A stretch of 64,000 bases of DNA, taken from positions 806,001 through 870,000 of the forward strand of contig JAJNNY010000007.1 of the NCBI GenBank assembly GCA_022453515.1, written 5' to 3'. This DNA is from Astrocystis sublimbata. Lineage: Eukaryota > Ascomycota > Sordariomycetes > Xylariales > Xylariaceae. Positions within the stretch are counted from its first letter, which is position 1; every line of letters begins with the position of its first letter. The notes below the pieces were generated by a model that saw only the letters and a list, made by a program, of their open reading frames with translations, had not been told where the DNA came from and did no database searches. Position numbers and translations under genes: made by a program. This document shows positions 1 to 10,660 of the stretch, one piece after another.

Positions 1-3000
1 GCGGCAGATGGCGAGGGAGAGGATGGGGGCGATGAAGAATAAGAAGCCGAGGCGAGGACACGGGGCTCCGACACCGTTACGTAGAACCTTGGGAGTGGTA
101 GAGTGGTGATGTTGATTACTGTATCAGGCGCGCTGATTCGTCGCCATTTGATGATGAGGGCGAGGTCTGCTGTCGCAGGGGACCGGTCGTCCAGACTAGA
201 TTTCTGTGAGATTAGATCGAAGAGTCCTTCCTCGATTGTTTTGGGACTCAGGACCAGACCCTTGATGGGAAGTTCCTCGCTTTTCGTAACGGTGCACGTT
301 ACGTTTCCCTGCGTAGCAAGTACATCGACCGCTAGATCCGAGACCATGACTTCCTCATGAGTAAAAGCAGCATAGCGCGTGACGAGTGCCCATTTCTGAG
401 CCTGCCCCCGGGGCCGGGTGGCGGCTGTATCATCGTTAGACGGGTCTTGTATATTTTCAGTGTCGAAGACGCTGGGCCATTCGGAATGAATTCGTGGAAG
501 GAAGTCGTAGCTTGCCTCGAAGGGGGAAACGATGTTGAGGCGGAATGAGGCCTCTTGTATGATAGGAGTCGATGGATCCGTGGTGAGATGATACGAGACT
601 CTAATGCTCAAGTCAAGTACTGTGGGCTCCTCAATTGGTTCCAGAGTCACGCAAGCCTTGCCCGACTTGGATGTGTTGATGGTTTTCATAGGAACAGCAT
701 GTAAGCTTCTATCGTCTCCCCCGGTAGGAGCTGACTGTGATCCTCCGCCAGCAACCTGGACTTGATATGATGGAGCACCCTTTCCACGCAAGTTGATATC
801 GATTTTGGTAACCGCATCGCTGTCTTCTTCGTTTAGTATGTGCAGCTCAACTTGTATACTTTCGTTCGCATAGTATTGGTCAAGCAGTTTAGGCGCTCGG
901 ATTTCCATCTTTGGGGGTCTGGGAAGAATCCTTATACTTCGAGGGTCTGATCTCATAAAGCTTCTCTTCGCTGAGGACTTTGAGTGCCACTGACTGGACA
1001 ATGATGATGCTCGGCCAGGTCTCATGCTATACTTCAATGAAAAGTCTCCTGATTCTAGGAAGAGCTGCACCGATGTTGCCTTTGCGTCGCCAGGTTCTCT
1101 GAGCGGGATATCGAGTTCAAAAACACGCGTTTGGCCTGGTAGCAGTGTCAAGTCCTGTGCCCCGTCTAAAATGACCGAAGTACGCTCTTCAAGAGTTTCG
1201 TCCGACTCGTCGGCGTTGCTGTCAATCTCGCCAAGTTCTGCCTCTTTCAGCACAACTTTAGTGATGACTGTAGCCGCACCTGTCCGCTGCTCGTTGGCAG
1301 GTTTCTCATGGTTTATATGTATTTCCCGCAGCCCACCTTCAACGTGGACATCGAGAGATTTGAGGGTTATGGGTGACGCCCCCTGAAGCGCTTTAGAGAC
1401 AAGAGTGAGCTGCGCAGGACATGTTTGCCCGGCTTTTCCTTCCTCGTATTTGAATACGAAGTCGGCTTCGATGAACGAGGTTAGGTGCCCATCATCGAGG
1501 TTCACGACTACTGGCTGTGCCATCTGAGTCCCATCCAACGATCTTGTAATGTCGTAGTGCCAGCCTGGGCGTTTGGAAAAACCTAGAGACTGGTTAGCAA
1601 TTCGTAACACGTAATACTCATCTCACTTGGATCACAAACATCTGTTCATGAGTTCCCAGTCAATGGCAATAATGAGCTCTTTCTGGCCACATTCAAAAGC
1701 TGCTTTTCTGAGGGTCCAGCTCATTGATTCCGTGATATCCCACCATCCTTCAGATCGGAACGACATATCCCTCCATAAGGGAGCAAGGAGTTTTAACAAC
1801 TGCTGCCAGTTTCCCATCTTCTCCAACTCCCTACACGCATCGAGGCCCAACTCGGCCGAAACACGCTTTTGGTTCCGTTTATGGAATTCTGTCCGCGCAA
1901 GTACTAAATGCTCGAATATCAGCTGCGCATGATTTATGCCGGGACCCTCGAGCGGGTATTCCTCATGCGGCTCGGGACACAAGTAGGTGTCGTATGTATA
2001 AGCATTCCTAGAAAATCTAGCCTGAACTTTCTTATCGAACGGTTTCCGGTCTTCTTCCGGAATCTGATGCGCAAACTTCCGTCTATCCAACAAGTGGTGT
2101 GCTGCGGCTCGGTACCAATATCCTGAGTGATGAAGAAGTTCCCAAGGCTGCAGGCGTTCAGCAGAGAGATTCTTCTCCGGCTGACGAAAGAGTGATGCCA
2201 AAGACGGTTCCAATTCCGGATAATCTACTTTGTCGATTAGATTCGCCATGACAGTACACCATGTCGCTTGCCATGCTTTCCAGCCACTTCGAGACAAGAA
2301 ATCAGTGAATTGCGCTCACAAGGTGTTAAGCATGGTTTCCTGGAGAGGACTTTGCCCTCTCCGGGAAGCCAGATCACAAAGCAAGCGTGTTCCGTCCTCT
2401 GTACCCATTGATACGAGGTGGAGAAGGCTTGGTAGGTATGACTTACTAGTTCTGCGTGCCTCGGCCTTTCCTATCTACAATGTCACAGATCCTGTTATTA
2501 TGCATTTGCCATCGCCGTACGGCAGCAGTACTTTGTCCGTTGAGTAGCAAGCATTTGAGTACTCTTATGGCTAACATGTCAGCGAGAAGTCGTGCGTCAT
2601 TAAACCTTGGATCCCAGGCGGGTATGGTCTCCAGCACATCCGTGCTAAGCAGAGACTCGTAGGTCTGTTCGTAAGATCGCAGGGCAACGTCAGATTCCTG
2701 GCGGAACTCGGCGAAGACGGCGCTTTTGAAGTCGTAGCGGATATTCCACCCCTGGAGGCTCAGCGTGTGGGAGGTTCCGCTGGTGGGAGGTATGGTGGGC
2801 TGAGGTGCGACGCCCCGCCCCCTCTTCTTGCGGACATGCCGTCCTAGTTCGCGATAGTACTCGAGGGCTTGGTCGAAGATCGAAGCCAGAACATTGTCAA
2901 CGGCTGTTTCCAGTTCTGCTTCGGTGCGGCGGGTAGGCAGAACAAACAAGGATGCTTTGGGGTCGAGTGCGGTGCTTCTCCTGATGAGCTCGAGTCGCTC

Positions 3001-3669
3001 TTGAAACTGGGAGACGGTGGTGGGAGACTGGTCACTGAGGATGACTACGGCCAAGCGGGTCTTGTATCCCGACAGGCTGATGGCGTTCTTGACAGAATTT
3101 ATGTCCGTCTTGAGCTGGTTGTCGTGCAGGGTCGCGAGAGTGGGATCCGAGGTTAAGCTGTAGAAGCAGAGACACAGACTCGGCAGCAGGTCCTGGTGTT
3201 TATGGAGCCAGCGGTGGTCTATCAAGCCATCTGGATAAAGGGTCGAGCCCGGGCTGAGCGGGGAGAAGGGCGAGTGCAAGACGAGGGCAGAGGAGGGGAC
3301 ATCGAGGTCGTCGGGGATGCGGGCCTTGCGTGGTGGCAGCAGGAACTCCTAGCAGCGACAGTCAGGACGACGATAACAAGCAAGACAGTAGGGGTGGCGG
3401 ACCCTCCCAATCGGGGTGATTCTGAAGCTGTGCCGCTTGGCCCCGTCTCGAGGTCTCCAGGGACGGTTGGAGGCATCGGCTTCCTGGATGAGTCGCAATA
3501 TGACCCTCGCCTCACGGGTGTCGATGGGCGGTAGCTCGGAGCGCACGAGAATGCCACGCTCTCGCAGCTCTTTGTCGAGGGGAAGACCCTTGGCGGGGGT
3601 TGTGCCGAGCCCCGAGACGATCAGGAATGGGACATTGTGGTCGAGCGTGCCTGGCGGATATGCGTCCAT
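1..3669 (-). CDS. TRAPPC11: TRAPP complex subunit 11 (Foie-gras/Gryzun protein), 3' end outside window
   Basis: Tethering-complex subunit for ER-Golgi and Golgi traffic. Proposed exons on the minus strand are 3669-3403, 3348-2447, 2286-1640 and 1582 running open to base 1, about 1,130 residues in the window. The stop codon lies beyond the left edge. The N-terminus begins MDAYPPGTLDHNVPF, as I recall for fungal TRAPPC11. The Foie-gras helical part (with RFNDARLLADMLAIRVLKC, YGWKAWQATW and the QPWELLHHSGYW stretch) is in exons 2-3. The beta-rich Gryzun-type part fills exon 4. The introns are 54, 160 and 57 nt. The second join gives the codons for TQN-Y-GWKAW, which restores the family sequence. 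Exon 3 ends at AGAT/GTTTGT, a weak donor, but the frame demands it. It is divergent from RXT2 and shares a 1.36-kb upstream region. The family call is firm; exact splice sites are inferred. Confidence 0.88.
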
Positions 3670-5028
3670 TATCTCATGATAGTACTCTTGTTCGTAGGCG
3701 TGGCGGGGTCTATCGCGGGTCTATCGCGGGTGACAAGGGCAACGAGCAACGGGCAGGTTGGAGGGGCTGGCTGTAGGTACGCTACCTGCTATTTCAGAGC
3801 GCAACCCACTGCACTGACTGGCTGCAGGTGAGCAGTGACGACAGAGGTGTGCGGAGCTGGGCCATGTCACACGTGCTGGCTGGCGAGCTGGTTTGTAGAG
3901 TGAGTGTTGTTCAATCGCGCTCATATACATGTACGTAGAAGGAAAGAAAGTCTGTTCGAGGTTGAGTCTATTGAGTCGAGATCCTACCTAGGGAATAATA
4001 GGTAGGTAGGTGCTACTTACATCTCACCTTAGGTACTGTAGGTACGTTTGGTGCCTGCTGCCCATGTGTTGTCGTGCAGCTGTGCAAGGGTTGTCAAAAC
4101 TTCCCATGTTGTTAAGGTTAAGGTTGTATCTCTCCACTTACTTTACCCGAGTGTGTACTTACCTCTCGCCTACCTGTGTTGATTTAGGCGCAGTTGCAGT
4201 AAGGCGCCATCCAGTCCAGGTACTTTAGGTACCTATGTATCTAGCCAGATCTCCAACCTCGGGCTGTGTAAGTATTTACTATGTATTTACTTCAAAACTA
4301 ACGCATGAATAAAACAATACCTACCTGCATGTAGAGAGGCGAGAGGTAGGACAACAATGGATGGTATGTACCTTGGTTAGGTAAGTAGAACAATGCTTGG
4401 ACAAATTGCAGGGGTGGAGAGCATTGAACCATTTGGATGTGGAGAAAGCCCGGGAGAGCTCTATCACTGCGCTTATCGGCGCCTGTCGCAGAGTAGGTAC
4501 CTAAGGCACACTGGATGCTGGTCCTTGCTGCGGGCTGTGGGCTGCCAGCCTTACTTGTTTGTTGCTTCCAGCTTGCTTGTCGCTTGTCGCCGACTGATCT
4601 TCTGAATCATCTGTTTTCTGATTCCTGTTTCCACAACCCCAAGACCACGCCAGACCACACCGTTTTATATTCTCCATGTTGCCCATTCTAGCTTTTATCC
4701 CTTCCTCGAGCCTAGAGAACGTCATAGTCACAGTCACACCTTCACACCCTTCAATCAACAAACAGTCTGCTTGGCCGGCTTGCATGGCCAACGCATTTGC
4801 GCCAAACCACCATCGCCCTTGTTGCCGACACTTCGCCCGCACTCTTGATTTTGACCTTTGACCTTGATTGTCTACGACGGCTGGGACACGTCGTCCACCC
4901 CCCATTTCGCACTGGACTGCATCCCGTCCATCCTACCCACCCACCTCGTTCCGCAACCCTGCGCCCTGCGCCCCGCGCTCCTACGCGCGCCTTCAATAGT
5001 ACACATACCTTATTGATCCCCCCAGGTC
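3670..5028. promoter_or_regulatory. Divergent intergenic region between TRAPPC11 and RXT2
   Basis: No coding sequence is supported here. The region holds both 5' regions. A direct repeat of the unit GGTCTATCGC lies at about 3709-3731, in the probable TRAPPC11 leader. Several clusters of the dispersed TAGGTAGG/CCTACCTA words sit around 3984-4025 and 4210-4400. The last 300 bases before RXT2 are pyrimidine-rich on the plus strand (about 4860-5025), as is usual for fungal core promoters and leaders. Confidence 0.6.
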
Positions 5029-5034
5029 ATGGTC

Positions 5035-6702
5035 ATGGCCTCCCAACAGGTCGTCTTCGCCGAGACCATCATAGCCATGAAGAAGGCCCGGAAGCGGAGG
5101 GCATATGGTATGCTTTTCCTTTCACCCCAAGGGTCCGACCGATTCGGCGATTCGGACAGGCCGACGATGACTGACACGATGCCCACCTCAGAATCCGACT
5201 CCGATTCCGATGTCGACAACCACGGCAACCGTGGGAACAAGCTGAAGAAGCATGCCAGGTTCGCACACGAGGGCCAGTTAGCACCGCCCTCGGGGCCCGA
5301 GGCGTATAGGGAGGCAAGTTCCAGCCCCATCTCTCCCATCATCGCTGTATACTGACTGGGCGCAACCGTCAGATCGTAAACCATGCCGGCTACGAAAGGG
5401 CCATCATCTGTCGCAACCCTCCCCTCATTGACGACGAAGGTTACGAAATCGACAGCGATGACGATGAAGACAACATCCTCGATGCCATAGCAAATGCCGC
5501 CGAGTTCAACCCCCACGCCAACATTCGATTGGAGAGTATGTACAGCCGCGCTGCCGTGTGGTCCATCTTGGTCCAGGGGCGAACAAGTGCTGACCTAGTA
5601 ATGTGGGACAGATGTTTTAGCCCCCTTGACGGCAATCACCGACCTTCCAAAACACCAAACATTTTCGAGGCCGTATACGTCGAAAACCCTTACTGAGCTC
5701 ACCGCGCAAGCCTGTAACATCATGCACAAAGAGAACGCCGCGTTGTGGAAGGTCAAACACCTCCAGACCAAGTTGATTGGTGATCATGATTGGGCACCGT
5801 GTGAGCTGATGGAGGGGCCGAACGATATCGAATTATTTCGTGACGAATTTGACAACCACCCGCAAGAGTCTGCCAGGCTAGACGACAGTATACAGACGCT
5901 CGATCATGCACAAACCGCACAAAAGCCGAACGGCCACTCCAGCACGAATGGCAACGGCCGGTTGCTCAACTCCGATGAGTCTCAACTCGACTCGGATAGT
6001 ACCGAAAAGGGAGACGTTGCGATGACCGACATTGGCGCGCTACCGGATGAATCTACGACCTCGGTAGATGCGGGTCATCCTGAGGCACGCAGCACAGAAC
6101 AAACATCACAAGTTGACGGAACAGGAAAAGAGACTAGCTCGACGGCGCGGCAAATGGACAGGCAGTCGCAACGCAACGGACAGTCGTCAGATTCCGTTGC
6201 TGCCAATGGCGGAAACCTACAAGACTCACTAGCTCCTGAGCGGGCTATTGCAAAATCCATCGCCCGAAACGACGAGATCGCGAGAAAGACGACCAACGAG
6301 GTAACCGGGCCGGAGTCGGTCATATCAGATTTGATGGGTGATCTCCCCATTCATCCCATGTTCTTACCCCCACGGTCAGCCCGCCCAGACCGAGATCTTG
6401 GGATTCCAGAATCTGAGGCAGAGGATATGAGACGAATGCTTCAGCTCATTGTGCAGAAGCAGGAGGAGGTCTGCCGCGGGGTGAAGAGATTGTACGAAGG
6501 CCTTCTCCGAGCAAACCGGATGCGCAAGACAGTGTTCCAGTGGTCCAAGCACGAAGCGCACGTGGGGCCGAACAGGGACATGTCCGATGGCGAAGATTGG
6601 TACGACAAGGAGGAATGGAATCTCGAGGAGGACTTGAAGAAAGGCCAAGACGAAGAAGAAGACGAACCGCAGACGACGAAGAAAACGAGGAATCGTCGCT
6701 GA
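5035..6702 (+). CDS. RXT2: Rxt2-family subunit of the Rpd3L histone deacetylase complex
   Basis: Nuclear protein; the family is a subunit of the large Rpd3 deacetylase complex. Exons are 5035-5107, 5192-5313, 5373-5535 and 5612-6702, which sum to 1,449 nt (482 residues) with every join in frame. The Rxt2 N-terminal domain covers roughly residues 10-180. It has AMKKARKRRAYESDSDSD, RGNKLKKHARFAHEG, APPSGPEAY, NPPLIDDEGYEIDSDDDE and NVLAPLTAITDLP. The middle is low-complexity and polar, followed by a charged helical segment and a Lys/Glu-rich end. Intron 2 starts GCAAGT instead of GT (AG/GCAAGT), a GC-AG intron. Intron 1 (84 nt) is frame-preserving and has no stop. ATG 5029 lies two codons upstream in frame (MVMASQQ) and is an alternative start; I chose 5035. 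Family assignment rests on remembered domain motifs and is strong. Confidence 0.9.
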
Positions 6703-7394
6703 GAAGAATTACAAGATGTTGTTTTAGAGCTTTAAACTACACATGGATACCCAGGACCTCGTTGGTTCTATCATCAATCGGATCTCTAAGAAGAGACTCG
6801 TCTTAGCGCTTGGAATTACTGCTCACAGGCGTACATGGCTGTACAAGGATGTATATAGTAGTCAATGGGCAATAGTGACTATCCAGGAGTCACAAGGCGA
6901 TCAGAAGCTTGGCTGGAAATCATGAACTTATCCATCTGTACTACAGTAATAGGTATCAGAGAGAGAATGGAACGGATCTCTAAGAAGAATTGCCGAAGCT
7001 CGTTTGTAGCGACGCAGAGCCAGCAACGGGGGAGATGGGGATGGCAAATTCTGTGGGTAGCTCAGGTCGACCAACAAGATGCCTGCCATGTCCCGTATTC
7101 AGCCGAGGATAGCCTGTCCCCCCTGTTGCCGCCGGCCCAACACTGCCGGCCTCATTACCTGCATGTGCCAACTGGGGGGGGGGGGGTACATAAGCACTAC
7201 CTGGAATTAAGCGTGTCTTGGTGTGTCTGTACCCGTACTCGACGGGTACACACCCATTATGCCCACCTATGATGTAGGTTGGAAGCTCCCACTGCGTGTT
7301 GCCGCTGCGTAACCAGACACGATTCTCCTCTGACCCCAGACCAGCTCAACATCGATTCAGCACGACAAGACATAAACAAACCACTGCAGTCATC
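6703..7394. promoter_or_regulatory. Spacer between RXT2 and OPI3
   Basis: No gene is supported. It contains the RXT2 3' region and the OPI3 promoter. A run of 13 G lies at 7174-7186. The 80 bases before the OPI3 ATG are C/A-rich, with CATCATGG around the start codon. Confidence 0.6.
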
Positions 7395-8308
7395 ATGGCG
7401 CCCGTCCAACCTTCGGCTGGCCAGCTGGTCGATTTCGATCAGAAGAGCCTGCTCTGTAAGTCCGCTCAATGGTTTCACGTCACGTCGACACCCACCTGCG
7501 TTACTAGAAGTACGTATTCCAAACCGGTCACTAACATGGGAGCTTGCGACGCAGTCTCCGCCCTCGCTATCGCCTTTAATCCCCTTTTCTGGAAGTGAGT
7601 TCAATCTTGCCATAACCATCTTTGCCTAACAATTTGGACTAGAGTCTAACGTCCCCGCAGTATTGTGGCGCGGCAAGGTTGGTTTGACGGCCCTGTCCCT
7701 CTGGCGCAAACCCCCGCCGAGCTTTCCCAGAGGTGAGAGATTGTAGATGCGTGCCGCATTCTAACACTGTGAACAACGCAGAGTACCGCAACAAAGTCCT
7801 CACCAAGCTCTTCGGTGGGCGCTCCCAGACGGCGTGCTACGCGCTCGCCTTGACCATCTTCAGCCTCGGCCTCGTCCGCGACGGTCTGTACGAGCGCGCC
7901 TTGCGTCACCAGCCCTCGTACGCCCTCCTGCTCGCCCCGGAGGCGCAATACCTGGCCTACGCCCTGATCGCCGCCGGGAACATCCTCGTCATATCCTCCA
8001 CATGGCAGCTGGGCATCACAGGCACCTTTCTGGGCGACTACTTTGGGATCCTGATGGATAGCATCGTGACGGGGTTTCCGTTCAACATCACAGATGCCCC
8101 CATGTACAACGGCTCGACATGCAGCTTCCTCGGCACCGCCATCCTGTACGGCAAGCCTGCGGGCTTCCTGCTTACGGCGTGGGTCTTTGTGGTGTACCAG
8201 ATCGCCCTGAGCTACGAGAACCCGTTCACGGCGGGCATCTATGCGAAGAGGGATCGCCAGAGGGCTGCAGCGGTGGCGGCCCAGGGCGGGGACAAGAAGT
8301 CAAGATAG
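7395..8308 (+). CDS. OPI3: Phospholipid methyltransferase (phosphatidyl-N-methylethanolamine N-methyltransferase)
   Basis: Integral ER-membrane enzyme; the family transfers methyl groups from S-adenosylmethionine in the last steps from phosphatidylethanolamine to phosphatidylcholine. Exons are 7395-7455, 7555-7594, 7661-7677 and 7782-8308, 645 nt in total (214 residues), close to the size of yeast Opi3. Joins give the protein segments KSLL-FSALAIAFNPLFW-NIVARQ-EYRNKVLTK, matching the family N-terminus. Characteristic motifs in the last exon are STWQLGITGTFLGDYFGIL, VTGFPFN, PMYNGSTCSFLGTAILYGKPAG and YENPFTAGIYAKR. About four hydrophobic segments are visible. Exon 3 is only 17 nt. Intron 1 (99 nt) is a multiple of three and stop-free in the reading frame. 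The C-terminus is Lys-rich (GGDKKSR). Directly after the stop is a G-rich repeat. Family identification is strong; the exact methylation step is by analogy. Confidence 0.92.
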
Positions 8309-8323
8309 TCTGTCCAGTTAGTT

Positions 8324-8354
8324 GGGTGCTGGGGTGCTGGGGTGCTGGGGTGGG
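8324..8354 (+). repeat. G-rich tandem repeat (TGCTGGGG), G-quadruplex-type, in OPI3 3' UTR
   Basis: Runs of three or four G separated by TGCT (GGG, GGGG, GGGG, GGGG) and finally by a single T before GGG start about 15 nt after the OPI3 stop, on the sense strand. The pattern fits the classical G3+N1-7 quadruplex rule. Whether it folds in the transcript is not known. Confidence 0.75.
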
Positions 8355-10660
8355 AGCAGAGGATTCCGGCTCCGGTGGCGAGCTGGAGGCAGGCTGGCAG
8401 CCAAGCTGGATGATGACGGTCAGGTGAATGAGGTTCTTTCTGGGCATGTGCGGCCGCGCTTGGCGAGATTCGCAAATATGCTGCCTGCCTGCCTGGCCTC
8501 GGTAATCAGCACGTTTGCCGCTTTTCCGGGAAGGTGGTGCAAGGCTGCCAGACTGTCGGTATGCCAGTTATGGGTCGATGATGCGACGGTGTTCCTGCGA
8601 AGGTCCTGTTGATGCGTGTTGACACGAACGAGGTGGCGTGTTGGAAGTGCGTCAGTGCAGGGTGGAGCGGCACCGGTGAGGAGGGTTATATTGGCACATG
8701 ACATATCGAATGTGCCGAAAGTGCAGCATCCATGGGGGAGGTGTTCACAGAGGGGTGGCCTAGAAACTAGGTAGGAACTACCTACCTAGTATTAATTTTG
8801 GTTGTTTTCCCTCCTATCTGAAAAAGAAAGGTTTTCTCTTGACGTGAAATATCGTCTCCTATCAGACTTTCTACCTCGACTACAACGAAGGAGACTATGA
8901 TTGGAAAGCGAAGCTTTTCAGTCTGTACTTTCTTTCTGACTAGACCCCGGCCGTTGTAATGGAACGTTTGAATGCTTACTCGTAACTACCTGCTCATCGC
9001 TTGGGCGAGTACGCCACGAGAAGTAGGCGCTGATCGGTGATGATGAGCTCGAGTTCGAATTGATAGGTCAATGCATGGTTTGTTCGAGGCGCAGGACAGT
9101 CTCAAGTAGATAAAGAGGCATAGGAATAGGAGTAAGGGTCTTCTCACCGCCTGCTCAACAGCCACTTTACTCATACGAACCATACATGCAATACAGTATT
9201 ACATGCACACATATGAACACCCCTCTTCCCGCCCCCCTCTCTTCCCATTACTGGCACAGTGGCGAGAGTGGCACCCTTTTATTCCCAGAACAAGGTTCGA
9301 CATGAATAAGTATATCGACAAGCATAGTGAGAGCATCTACATACTAGTATGCGTGTAGATGGCGCTCCACCAGAGCCCCAGGCATACAAAAAGGACGGTA
9401 TTTGCGACATTCAAAGAAGAACACGGATGCGGGGCGGGGGAGAATGCGGTCATCCGGGTAAGCCTGCGGATGCACCCGGAGCGCCACAAGGAGACTTGTC
9501 TACTTAGAGCCTCGCGCCGCCATGCTACACAGTCGAGACAGTCTATTAGCGCCTGCGAGCCGGGTGTTGCATGTGGGGCGAGTGGGGCTGGACTGGAGGT
9601 GAGCACCTGCTACCTACCTAACATACCTACTGATGAGACATATGTAGGTATGTAGGTATATCATTTGGCCATCTTGCCGTTTGTGTTACCCGTGCGCAGG
9701 CTGTACCTAGCAGTGCAACAATCCATAACTCATTGTGGAACTGTTGAGGTTACCCTATCCAGCTTATGATTGTGCTATCAACTGGACCAAGGAATTCCCC
9801 CAGAAACAAGCTATTCGCCAGAGTCTTGGTCAGGCCCACAGAGACGGGCCGCCAAGATGGGCGTTTGTTCGTACATACTATTAATACTAAGTATGTTCCA
9901 TTCCTGCTGGACAATTTGCAGTTCCACCCCACAGTTCGAACAGTCTCGAACACGGGTGGCTTTTAGACTAGAAAACGCGCCTCGTCTATTAGCTCGTCTC
10001 GTTGAAATAAAGTCAACATGTGCATACGAGTACGTTCGTACAGGTGCTATTGCCCGTAGATATACTCTCCAGGGTGGTAGGTAGTATAGGAGTGGAAACC
10101 TTGCTGATCTGATATGCGGCGTTGTGATAGCATGTAAGTATGTGCGTGTGTGCCTATGTATGTCGATTGATGGACTTTTGATGCCAGCTGCCGTGTCACA
10201 CCGTGGGTTTAACGTTCCGAAAGTCGGCGAATCATCTAAGACCATTCGCGCGCACCGAACGGGCCTCAGGACCATCCACGGCTCTCTCTCTACGTCAGCC
10301 CTCGGCTATTGTGCTCCCCGTACGCGTGCACGATCAACACTTCTTCTCATCTGCTCACTTATAACACGGTCCGCTTACACCGCTGTGGAAAACCTCTCCC
10401 TGGCCTGCATTGCATGACTTCTGCATCTGCATCTGCATCTGCATCTACATGCGTGGGCTGAGCAGAAAGGAAGGTCGATAGCCTGAGCGTACCTATGAGC
10501 TGCTGCCGATATTGGCAAACGAGCCCGAATAGGACCACCTTGATCTTCGCTATCTCGCTCCCTCGCTCTCTCTCTCTCCACAGCCAGACTCTTGGCCCAC
10601 CTCGAGGTCGCAGCTATCCGGGTCTTGCCAAGCAAGCTTATAAAGCCCGGCCGCCTCGCC
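8355..10660. promoter_or_regulatory. Long spacer, OPI3 3' region and Nramp promoter
   Basis: No gene is supported in 2.3 kb; the open frames are short and lack family features. It holds a near-palindromic cluster of CCTACCTA/TAGGTAGG at 8765-8790 and another at 9604-9660. A (GCATCT)n hexamer tract lies at about 10412-10447. A strong pyrimidine tract ending CTCTCTCCACAG at 10583 looks like a 3' splice site and suggests an intron in the Nramp 5' UTR. Confidence 0.5.

Noticed and set aside
7174..7186. Run of 13 G upstream of OPI3
   Set aside because: A single homopolymer does not make a quadruplex-rule motif, and length may be unreliable.
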